A stretch of DNA of 64,000 nucleotides from DASRDR01 sp963812945 [NCBI: uncultured Candidatus Rokubacteria bacterium] (GTDB taxonomy: Bacteria > Methylomirabilota > Methylomirabilia > Rokubacteriales), in assembly GCA_963812945.1 (NCBI GenBank), contig CAWEXD010000008.1:3224001-3288000 (forward strand). The letters run 5' to 3'. Below, in pieces: positions 23,946 to 31,900 of the stretch. Under the pieces are notes generated by a model. That model did not search any database, had not been told where the DNA came from, and saw nothing but the letters and a program-made list of their open reading frames with translations. Every line of letters begins with the position of its first letter. Positions within the stretch are counted from its first letter, which is position 1. Made by a program: the position numbers and the translations under genes.

Positions 23946-25094
23946 CTAGTTCTCCTCGTACGTGGTCATCAGGTCCTTGAAGTACTGCCCCTGAGGGAAC
24001 GACAGCCCGTTCTTCTGGAGCGCGTCCGGCGGGACGTCCTGGAACAGGAGCGCCTTCGCCTTGTCGGAGACGTGCGGCAGGACGTGCTGCCCGTCGATGC
24101 CCGGGTACCAGCCGTTCCGCTCCACGATCACCTTTGCCTGCATCTCGGGCGACGTGATGAACTCCACGTACTTCCGCGCCGCATCCGCGTTGGCGGCGTT
24201 CGTGGGCACGACCAGGTACATCGGCTGCCCGGGGAAGCCGGGCGAGATCAGCTTCATGCGGATCTTGGGGTCCATCCGGCCCTGGTTCTTCATGTCCACG
24301 AGCATGTCCACCCAGACCGGGCCCATCCAGATCTCGCCGCGGTTCAGGCGGTCGAGCGTGTCGTTGTTGCCGGTGGTCAGGGTGACGGGGAGGCTCTTCA
24401 GCTCCTTGATCGCGGCAGGCCACGCCGCCTGCGTGTCCTTGGCGTAGGGGCCCTTCGTGTACTTCTCGTCGCCGCCGGCCTTCCAGTAGACCCAGCCGGT
24501 CGTGAAGGCGACGCCGCTCATCCCGCCCTTCACGCCGTTGTAGCCGAACTTCTTCGGGTTCGCCTTGATCCACGTGACGAGCTCGTCGAAGTTGTTCGGC
24601 GGGCTCTTCACGAACTCGGGGTTGTACGCGAGCACGACCTGGCTGTGGAACATCGGCATCACATAGCCGTCGACGTTGAAGCCCAGCGCGTTCTTGCCGT
24701 CGGCCGCCGTCATCAGCTTGGACGTCGAGATCTCGGGGGTGTACTTGGCGACCAGCCCGTTCTGGACGAGATCCGGCATCACGATCTGGTGGACGATGGC
24801 CACGTCGACGTCCCACTTGGCAACGCCCGCGTCCTTCTGGCTCTTGATCTTGTTGACGATCGCGCGGCTCCCCGGCTCGCCGGGGCCGGTGCCCACGGCG
24901 TTGATCTTGATGCCGGGGTTTCGCTTCTCGAACTCGGGGGCGAAGACGGTGCGCTGGAGATCGTGCATGTTCGTGTCACCGGCCGTGACCACGTTCAGCG
25001 TGACCTGGGCCGAGGCCGGGCCGGCCCCGCCCAGGATCAGCGCGGCCAGGACCGCGCCGACGAGGCTCGCGCACAGGACGAGACGCATGCGCAT
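23946..25094 (-). CDS. Periplasmic ABC solute-binding protein (family 1)
   Basis: A 382-residue exported binding protein. The signal peptide (MRMRLVLCASLVGAVLAALI, cleavage near ASAQV) is followed by TLNVVTAGDTNMHDLQ and the two-lobed fold of family 1 carriers for polyamines, phosphonates or sugars. The ATG at 25094 has AAGGAGGG upstream. First gene of the second importer operon. A 40-base piece of this gene family, with four mismatches to 24729-24768, recurs at 26431-26470 as a stray fragment. The ligand is unknown. Confidence 0.9.
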   Translation of the reverse strand: MRMRLVLCASLVGAVLAALILGGAGPASAQVTLNVVTAGDTNMHDLQRTVFAPEFEKRNPGIKINAVGTGPGEPGSRAIVNKIKSQKDAGVAKWDVDVAIVHQIVMPDLVQNGLVAKYTPEISTSKLMTAADGKNALGFNVDGYVMPMFHSQVVLAYNPEFVKSPPNNFDELVTWIKANPKKFGYNGVKGGMSGVAFTTGWVYWKAGGDEKYTKGPYAKDTQAAWPAAIKELKSLPVTLTTGNNDTLDRLNRGEIWMGPVWVDMLVDMKNQGRMDPKIRMKLISPGFPGQPMYLVVPTNAANADAARKYVEFITSPEMQAKVIVERNGWYPGIDGQHVLPHVSDKAKALLFQDVPPDALQKNGLSFPQGQYFKDLMTTYEEN

Positions 25095-25314
25095 GGGAAA
25101 CCCTCCTTGATGTGGTGAGACCACGCGGCGCCCTCGGGCGCCGACCCTAGCCTATGCCAAGGCGCCCTCTCCGGGTGTGACGATGCTATGACAGGGCGGC
25201 GGGGCGATCAAGGCCGCGACGGCAGGGCCCGCCAGGGCGGATCGCCCGCACGCCGAAAGGCGAGCATGAAGGCCTCGCAAACGGTCGGCTCGCCCGCTGC
25301 GCCCGTCTCAGGGC

Positions 25315-26055
25315 TCACGCAGGTGGACGCTTGAACTCGGACGAGCTCCTTCCCGGAATCCGATCCTGGACTCCTCGATAGAGAGGAGCGATGCCCCGGT
25401 TTCGCATCTCAGCGATCCATCTCTCGGGCTCTCTTGCGCCAACGCAGAACAGGTACACAGGATTCACAGGGCTGTCGTTGGTCGTGCAGTAGATCATTCT
25501 GAAGCCGAAACCCCGGAACAGCTCATCCATGGCAAACGGGGAGAACCGCCAATAGTCCCAGAAGGAGCCTTCCTCCCAGTGAAGTTCCTGCAAGAACGGG
25601 ACGACAATGATCACGAGGTCACGGGACAACTCGCAGATATTCCTCATCGCGAGCCTCGCCTCGTAGATATGCTCCAGGGTCGTATGGTTGAATACGACGT
25701 CGTATCTCCTTTCAAGTTCTTTCGGCAGCTCCGCCGTCAGATCCAGGATGATCTGATTCTGATCAGCCGCGGTGCCCCGAGCCCCCCCATAGTTCGAGAT
25801 CGCGTAGGATTTCCTGTTCGGGAAGTACTCGGCATACTTTCCCCCCTCCTTGTCTCTGTCCTCCCACGCGGACACGTTGATCACATCGCCCTTGACGAGA
25901 GGACCCCACTTCCTCAGCTCTCGATTGGACCAGTATCTCGGGTCCCACTCGGAATGAATCCGTCTAAGGATCCGGCCGCTAAGAGAATAGAAGAACAGGA
26001 ATACCCAATCTAGCCTCGCCAGCACCCTTCGAAGTAGTCTCTTTGCGGAGCTCAC
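25315..26055 (-). CDS. SAM-dependent methyltransferase-like protein
   Basis: A 246-residue protein with a class I methyltransferase pattern in its middle: a DVINVSAWEDRDKEG strand region where the SAM-binding loop should lie, a conserved acidic strand end in QIILDLTAELP, and the DVVFNHTTLEHIYEA segment that resembles the post-SAM motif of Methyltransf_11 proteins. The SAM motif is not a clean GxGxG, so activity is uncertain. The gene is less GC-rich than its neighbours, suggesting transfer. It stands apart from the importer operon and may belong to the polysaccharide region, where small-molecule methylation is common. Confidence 0.55.
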   Translation of the reverse strand: MSSAKRLLRRVLARLDWVFLFFYSLSGRILRRIHSEWDPRYWSNRELRKWGPLVKGDVINVSAWEDRDKEGGKYAEYFPNRKSYAISNYGGARGTAADQNQIILDLTAELPKELERRYDVVFNHTTLEHIYEARLAMRNICELSRDLVIIVVPFLQELHWEEGSFWDYWRFSPFAMDELFRGFGFRMIYCTTNDSPVNPVYLFCVGAREPERWIAEMRNRGIAPLYRGVQDRIPGRSSSEFKRPPA

Positions 26056-26554
26056 GTGGCCTGCCTCGCTGATGTGCCTGGGCCCTCCGGCTGGATTGGG
26101 TCAAACGTCAAGCTGGGACCGCGCGACGGACCCGACGCCTACCCGCGTTAGGCCACCCTTCTTCGCTGGCCCGGCAGCATACGTCATCGCGACCAAGGGT
26201 ACAAGCGGGCCGATCCTGGCGCTGCCAGCAGCGAAATGGGGAGTCCCCCGCTCCCGAGCCCGTTTCGGCGGGGTGGCGAGCCGGTCGAGCGAAACACCCG
26301 CCAGGACGTCGTTCGCAGCTGAAGCCGGCCGAGGGCCCATTCTGTGGGATCGTCCATGCGAGCCACAGCCAGATGATCGGACTGACGAGCCGCCAGCCAG
26401 TATGACCACGGACAAAAGTCGAACGTGGGGGATCTCGGGGGTGTATTTGGCGATCCGCCCCTTCTGGACGCGTCTCGCCAGTCCAGGCGGGATGCTCGCC
26501 ACCCGGGCCGCAATCGGCCGGCCTGGCGTCGACCCCAGCTGAGGAGTGCGCGGA
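26056..26554. other. Gene-free stretch with a solute-binding-protein remnant
   Basis: No intact gene is visible in about 500 bases. At 26431-26470 the minus strand matches 24729-24768 of the binding-protein gene at 36 of 40 bases and would read QKGRIAKYTPEI, compared with VQNGLVAKYTPEI in the intact protein. The surrounding frame is not alignable, so this is a decayed fragment. The rest shows nothing I can assign. Confidence 0.5.
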
Positions 26555-27421
26555 TCATGCGCCTCCACGTGAGGGCAGCCTGCGGCCGGGTGTCTCGCCA
26601 CAGGGCGGACCGTCAGACAGCACGAAGCGCTCGATCACGTCCCGAACTCCCTCTTCCTCCGCGGTCCCACACACGAAGTCCGCCCGGGCCCGGAGTCCCG
26701 CGGGCGCGCTCCGCATCGCGACGCCCAGGCCGGCCGCCTCGATCATCTCGACGTCGTTCCAGTTATCGCCGATCGCGATCGTCTCGGAGTGGTGGATCCC
26801 GAGCTCGTGGAGCATCGCATGGAGCGCAGAGCCCTTCGACACTCCGGGCGGCAGAATCTCGAGGTATACGGGTTCTGACTGCGCCGTATGGACAGGCAGC
26901 CTCGCGGCTCGCACGGACCCTTCAAGCGCCTCCACCCGCTCCGGCGCGCCGATGATCAGGATCTTGTGCGGATCGTCCTCGAGGATGGCGTCGAGGGACG
27001 GCACGACCTCGTACGTCAGGCCATCGTCGGCGGCGTAGGCGTCGGTGAGAGGGTGCCGCCGCTCGACGTAGACCCGGTCGGCGAGGTAGAGATGGGGTTG
27101 CATGGCCGGATCTCGTCTCACGAGAGCCAGTGCGGCCCGCGCCGCATCGCGCGGGAGACGCCGCTCGTAGAGCGTCCGCCCCGTCGTGAAGTCGAGCACC
27201 TGGCCGCCATTGTAGAGGATCGCCGGCGAATCGGCGCCCAGCCCCCGCACCCAGGGCTCCGCAGAGCGCCACATCCGGCCGGTCGCCACGCACACCCGCG
27301 CGCCCCGCGCGCGCGCACCCGCCACCGCCGCCCGTACTCCGGGCGTGATCCCGAGCTTCCGGGATCGGACCGTGCCGTCCAGGTCGACCACGACGAGACG
27401 ATATCGAAGGAGGGCGGACAC
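26555..27421 (-). CDS. HAD-IIB (Cof-type) phosphatase
   Basis: A 288-residue haloacid-dehalogenase-superfamily hydrolase with a C2-type cap. Motif I is DLDGT near residue 11, motif II CVATGR, the conserved Lys is in PHKILIIG and the metal motif is GDNWNDVEMI near residue 235. Such enzymes dephosphorylate sugar phosphates or nucleotides. The start is uncertain: the GTG at 27421 just after the epimerase stop avoids overlap, while ATG 27469 would overlap it by 31 bases; neither has a good ribosome site. It is co-transcribed with the nucleotide-sugar epimerase upstream, so sugar-phosphate metabolism for glycan synthesis is a fair guess. Confidence 0.8.
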   Translation of the reverse strand: MSALLRYRLVVVDLDGTVRSRKLGITPGVRAAVAGARARGARVCVATGRMWRSAEPWVRGLGADSPAILYNGGQVLDFTTGRTLYERRLPRDAARAALALVRRDPAMQPHLYLADRVYVERRHPLTDAYAADDGLTYEVVPSLDAILEDDPHKILIIGAPERVEALEGSVRAARLPVHTAQSEPVYLEILPPGVSKGSALHAMLHELGIHHSETIAIGDNWNDVEMIEAAGLGVAMRSAPAGLRARADFVCGTAEEEGVRDVIERFVLSDGPPCGETPGRRLPSRGGA

Positions 27422-27438
27422 CGGCGCAGTCTTCCGCG

Positions 27439-28467
27439 TCAGCCTGTCCGATAGTACGCGCGATACCATTCGACGAAGCGCGCCACCCCTTCCTCCACGG
27501 TGATCTTGGGCCGATACCCGAAGTCCTCCGACAGGTCCGACAGTTCGGCCCGGGTCGCCGGCACGTCTCCCGCCTGCATGGGCAGCCAGTTCCTCGTCGT
27601 CGTCCGGCCCAGGCACGCCTCCAGCACCTCGATGTAGCGAAGGACCTTCACGGGGCGATCGTTGCCGATGTTGTACAGGCGGTACGGGGCGCTGCTGGAG
27701 CCCGGATCGGGCCGGTCTCCGGACCACGCGGCGTCGGGCGGCGCGGGCCGCGCGAGCACCCGGACGATGCCCTCGACGACGTCGTCGACGTACGTGAAGT
27801 CCCGCTCCATGTTCCCGTGGTTGAACACGTCGATCGGCCGGCCCTCGAGGATGGCCCGCGTGAAGAGGAACAGCGCCATGTCGGGCCGTCCCCAGGGACC
27901 GTACACCGTGAAGAACCGGAGCCCCGTGCAGGGGATCCCGTAGAGGTGCGCGTAGGCGTGCGCCATCAGCTCGTTGGCCTTCTTGGTTGCCGCGTAGAGG
28001 CTCAGCGGATGGTCGACGTTGTCGTGCACCGAGAAGGGGAGCCGTGTGTTCGCCCCGTACACCGAGCTGGAAGACGCGTAGACGAGATGCTCGACCCGGT
28101 GGCGCCGGCATTCCTCCAGGACATGGAGAAACCCAACGAGATTGGAGTCGACGTAGGCGTGCGGGTTGACGATGGAGTGGCGCACCCCGGCCTGCGCGGC
28201 GAGGTGCACGACCCGGCCCGGACGGTGCCGCCGGAACAGATCCGTCATCGCCTCCCGATCGCGGAGGTCGACCCGCTCGAACGCGAATGCCGGCTGGGGC
28301 AGGAGCTGGGCGAGGCGGGCTTCCTTGAGCGTCGGGTCGTAGTAGTCGTTCAGGTTGTCGAGGCCGACGACCGGATGGCCGTCGCTGAGAAGACGGCGAG
28401 CCACGTGGAAGCCGATGAATCCGGCCGCCCCGGTCACGAGGAGCGGCCGGCCCTGGGCGTCGCTCAC
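27439..28467 (-). CDS. NAD-dependent epimerase, UDP-glucuronate 4-epimerase-like
   Basis: A 342-residue extended short-chain dehydrogenase. The NAD motif is VTGAAGFIGFHVA near residue 11, the catalytic triad shows in SSSSVYG and YAATKKANE, and the NDYYDPTLKEARL segment after strand 2 together with FFTVYGPWGRPDMA is typical of UDP-glucuronate 4-epimerases, which make UDP-galacturonate for capsule or LPS. The start is the GTG at 28467; an upstream in-frame start adds 24 residues without similarity. It is divergent from the riboswitch-controlled gene. An O-antigen/EPS role fits the neighbourhood. Confidence 0.85.
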   Translation of the reverse strand: MSDAQGRPLLVTGAAGFIGFHVARRLLSDGHPVVGLDNLNDYYDPTLKEARLAQLLPQPAFAFERVDLRDREAMTDLFRRHRPGRVVHLAAQAGVRHSIVNPHAYVDSNLVGFLHVLEECRRHRVEHLVYASSSSVYGANTRLPFSVHDNVDHPLSLYAATKKANELMAHAYAHLYGIPCTGLRFFTVYGPWGRPDMALFLFTRAILEGRPIDVFNHGNMERDFTYVDDVVEGIVRVLARPAPPDAAWSGDRPDPGSSSAPYRLYNIGNDRPVKVLRYIEVLEACLGRTTTRNWLPMQAGDVPATRAELSDLSEDFGYRPKITVEEGVARFVEWYRAYYRTG

Positions 28468-28781
28468 GGGTAGGCCACACCGGCGTCGAGACTGATCATC
28501 CTGGTCATTGTAGGGCACCCGGTAGGGCACCCGAGACACTCGAGGCGCGCGGCCCCGGCGGAATTGACAGGCACCCAGCCAGATTGGCGTGGTTCGCGGG
28601 CTCGCCCGCAGAGGATCGCTCGGTCCGCCGACGTCACCACGGATCTCCGAACCGATCGCCGCATATGCGGTTTCCGGCCCGATTCCAGAACTCCCGCTGG
28701 CCCCCGATCAGCCGTTGGCATCTTCCTTGAAGGTCGCGGCCGGGTCCTAGTGACCAGGCGCGCCACAACCGAATAGGAACG
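28468..28781. other. Divergent intergenic region upstream of the riboswitch
   Basis: This gap must hold promoters for the minus-strand epimerase and for the riboswitch transcript. I see no clear consensus pair; TTGAAG at 28727-28732 and GAATAG near 28771-28776 are candidate elements but are badly spaced. No protein-coding gene is convincing. Confidence 0.4.
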
Positions 28782-28872
28782 CCTCTTTCCGAAAAGGCAA
28801 ACCCGTCGTGAGGCGGGGACGCAAAGCCACGGGTCAGGGTCGAGCCCTGATAGCCGGGTTACCGAAGAAGAG
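28782..28872 (+). promoter_or_regulatory. Cyclic-di-GMP-I (GEMM-I) riboswitch
   Basis: The conserved GEMM-I core is present in order: GGCAAACC (28796-28803), a CCCGTC-GTGA-GGCGGG stem with a GNRA tetraloop, GACGCAAAGCC (28818-28828), a second stem (CAGGGTCGAGCCCTG), then GATAGCCGGGTTACCG ending at 28864. The outer stem can form between CTCTTT (from 28783) and the purine-rich GAAGAAGAG (from 28864). By alignment to the known Vibrio Vc2 aptamer, the three ligand-contacting bases correspond to G28797, A28824 and C28862, all conserved. It lies 48 bases upstream of the start of the CARDB/GH123-like gene, in the sense direction. Confidence 0.9.
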
Positions 28873-28882
28873 GGGGGGCGGG

Positions 28883-28915
28883 TGCTCCTCCCGGGAAGGG
28901 CTTCCGGAGGGAGCA
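28883..28915 (+). promoter_or_regulatory. Possible Shine-Dalgarno-sequestering hairpin (riboswitch expression platform)
   Basis: TGCTCCTCC at 28883-28891 can pair with GGAGGGAGCA at 28906-28915 with one bulged base. The 3' arm includes the GGAGGG ribosome site of the downstream gene (ATG at 28921). Opening or closing this stem in response to aptamer folding would control translation. No T-run terminator is seen. Confidence 0.5.
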
Positions 28916-28920
28916 TACCC

Positions 28921-31900
28921 ATGTCTGCTCAGCTCCTCCCCTTCTGCCGCCGGAGTTCGGCCAGAACCCCGACGCTCCTGCTCGCCGTCCTGCTCTTCGC
29001 GCTCTGGCCGATTCGCACTGCCCTCGCCCAGCCGCCCGACGTCGTCGTCTCCAGTCTGACGCTGACTCCCGGGGCAGCGCGGGTCGGGGACCCTGTCACC
29101 GCCACTGTCACCGTCAGGAATCAGGGGAGCGGGGTTGCCGGGTCCTCGCTGGTCGGTCTTTACCTCGGGACCTCGAGCGGGGCGCCCCTGACGAGCGCGG
29201 TTCCCCTCGGTTCGCTCGCCGTGGCCGACCTGGCTCCGGGCGCCGCGCAGCAACTCTCGGTGTCCTTCACCGTCCCCAGCGTGGCTCCGGGCTCGTTCTC
29301 GGTGATCGCCGCCGCCGATCAGGCCGGCGCGCTCGCCGAGAACAACGAGACGAACAACCGGCGGGCCGCCACGCTCCAGGTCACCCACACCGACCTCACG
29401 GTGTCGGGCTTGACACTCGCCCCCTGGCACGCTCGGGCCGGAGACACGGTCACCGCCAGCGTCACCGTCCACAATGCGGGCCTGGTGCCGGCGAACGCCA
29501 GCACGGTGCGCCTCTACTTCGAGCCCGGCTCGGGGGCATCCTCGAGCACCCTCGTCACCATGCCCGTCGCATCGCTCGCCGCGCGCGAGTCACGCACCCT
29601 CTCGCTCTCTTTCACCGTCCCTGCCGTGCCGCACGGCCGCTGGTACTACGTCTGGGCCCAGACCGACGCGGATGCCGCCCTCCCGGAAACGAACGAGGGC
29701 AACAACCGCCGCGGCGCCTGGCTCTACGTGACCATCCCCGACCTCACGCTCACCACCCTCTCCGTGCGGCCCGCCCCCACCCGCGCCGGGGACCCCGTCA
29801 ACGCCGTCGTCGTCGTCCGCAACAGCAGCCAGGTCCCCGCCAGCGCCAGCACCCTCCGGGTCTACTTCGAGCCGGGCGCCGGGGCGCCGGCCCGCGTCCT
29901 CGGCTCCCTCCCCGTCGGCCCGCTCGCGCCCGGGCAGTCCCAGGAGCTCTCGCTCCCCTTCACCGTCCCCGACCTGCCGCACGGCCGCTGGTACTACGTC
30001 TGGGCCCAGACCGACGCCGACACGACCCTGCTCGAAACCAACGAGGGCAACAACCGCCGCGGCACCTGGCTCTACGTGACCATCCCCGACCTCACGCTCA
30101 CCGCCCTCTCCGTGCGGCCCGCCCCCACCCGCGCCGGGGACCCCGTCAACGCCGTCGTCGTCGTCCGCAACAGCAGCCAGGTCCCCGCCAGCGCCAGCAC
30201 CCTCCGGGTCTACTTCGAGCCGGGCGCCGGGGCGTCGACTCGCGTCCTCGGCTCCCTCCCCGTCGGCCCGCTCGCGCCCGGGCAGTCCCAGGAGCTCTCG
30301 CTCCCCTTCACCGTCCCCGACCTGCCGCACGGCCGCTGGTACTACGTCTGGGCCCAGACCGACGCCGACACGACCCTGCTCGAAACCAACGAGGGCAACA
30401 ACCGCCGCGGCGCCTGGCTCTACGTGACCATCCCCGACCTCACGCTCACCACCCTCTCCGTGCGGCCCGCCCCCACCCGCGCCGGGGACCCCGTCAACGC
30501 CGTCGTCGTCGTCCGCAACAGCAGCCAGGTCCCCGCCAGCGCCAGCACCCTCCGGGTCTACTTCGAGCCGGGCGCCGGGGCGTCGACTCGCGTCCTCGGC
30601 TCCCTCCCCGTCGGCCCGCTCGCGCCCGGGCAGTCCCAGGAGCTCTCGCTCCCCTTCACCGTCCCCGACCTGCCGCACGGCCGCTGGTACTACGTCTGGG
30701 CCCAGACCGACGCCGACACGACCCTGCTCGAAACCAACGAGGGCAACAACCGCCGCGGCACCTGGCTCTACGTGACCATCCCCGACCTCACGCTCACCGC
30801 CCTCTCCGTGCGGCCCGCCCCCACCCGCGCCGGGGACCCCGTCAACGCCGTCGTCGTCGTCCGCAACAGCAGCCAGGTCCCCGCCAGCGCCAGCACCCTC
30901 CGGGTCTACTTCGAGCCGGGCGCCGGGGCGCCGGCTCGCGTCCTGGGCTCCCTCCGCGTCGGCTCGCTCGCGCCCGGGCAGTCCCAGGAGCTCTCGCTCC
31001 CCTTCACCGTCCCCGACCTGCCGCACGGCCGCTGGTACTACGTCTGGGCCCAGACCGACCCTGACGCCAGCCTCCCGGAGACCAACGAGAGCAACAACCG
31101 CCGCGGCGCCTGGCTCCAGGTCACGGTGCCGGACCTCACCCTCACGAGCCTCTCCGTGGCGCCAACCCCCACGCGGGCAGGCGATCCGGTCACGGTCACC
31201 CTGCGCATCCGGAATCACGGGTCGGTACCCGCCGACGGAAGCCGGACGAGTCTCTATGTGACCACGTCGTCCAGCAGCCCCCTGACCGGGGTGGCTCCCG
31301 TGGCGACCGTCGACGTGCCGATCCTGGCGCCGGGCAAGGAGACGCAGCTGGTCCAGGCGGTGAACCTGCCACCGCTCGCCGCCGGGTACTACCACCTCGT
31401 CGCGGTGGCCGACAGCGGCGCAGCCGTCGTCGAGGGCAACGAGACGAACAACCGGCGGACGGCGGGGTTCGAGGTGGCCGTGCCCGTCATCACGGTCGAC
31501 ACCCTGAGCGTGACGCCGTCGCTCGTCTCTCCAGGTCAGGCCGCGACGGCCAGCGTACGGATCGTGAACCGCGGTCGCGCCTGGTCACGGCCGACGACGG
31601 CGGATGTCTTCCTGGCGACGAGCGAGCTGGCGGAGCTTCACGAGGGGGTCCACGTCCAGACCCTCGCTGTCAACGGCCTCGGCCCGGGAGCCTCCGCGAG
31701 CTTTCTCGTGCCCGTTCTGGTTCCCGTCGTAGACCCCGGGGCGCACTACGTGATCACGCAGGTGGACGCGTCGACGGCGGTCGGCGGCTGGACGACCATG
31801 CTTGTCAGCACGGCTTCGGGGACCTCGTCACCCAGCCGGCCTCGCAGATCCGTGAAGCTGCGCGTGAGCCAGCCGGACCTGGTCGCCGAGGCGCTCGCCG

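Noticed and set aside
28782-28872. Reading the GEMM element as a cyclic-AMP-GMP (GEMM-Ib) riboswitch
   Set aside because: The base before CAAACC is G (28797), which aligns with the G that favours c-di-GMP; GEMM-Ib members usually have A there. The alignment was by eye, so mixed specificity is not excluded.
29733-31124. Tandem repeats as a possible CRISPR array
   Set aside because: Units are 348 bases, contiguous and in frame within a protein-coding gene; no short repeat-spacer pattern.
29590-31395. A 601-residue open frame on the minus strand across the CARDB repeats
   Set aside because: It is a mirror frame created by GC-rich codon periodicity and by the repeats themselves; no ribosome site, and the protein is low-complexity Gly/Arg/Val/Asp with no domain.
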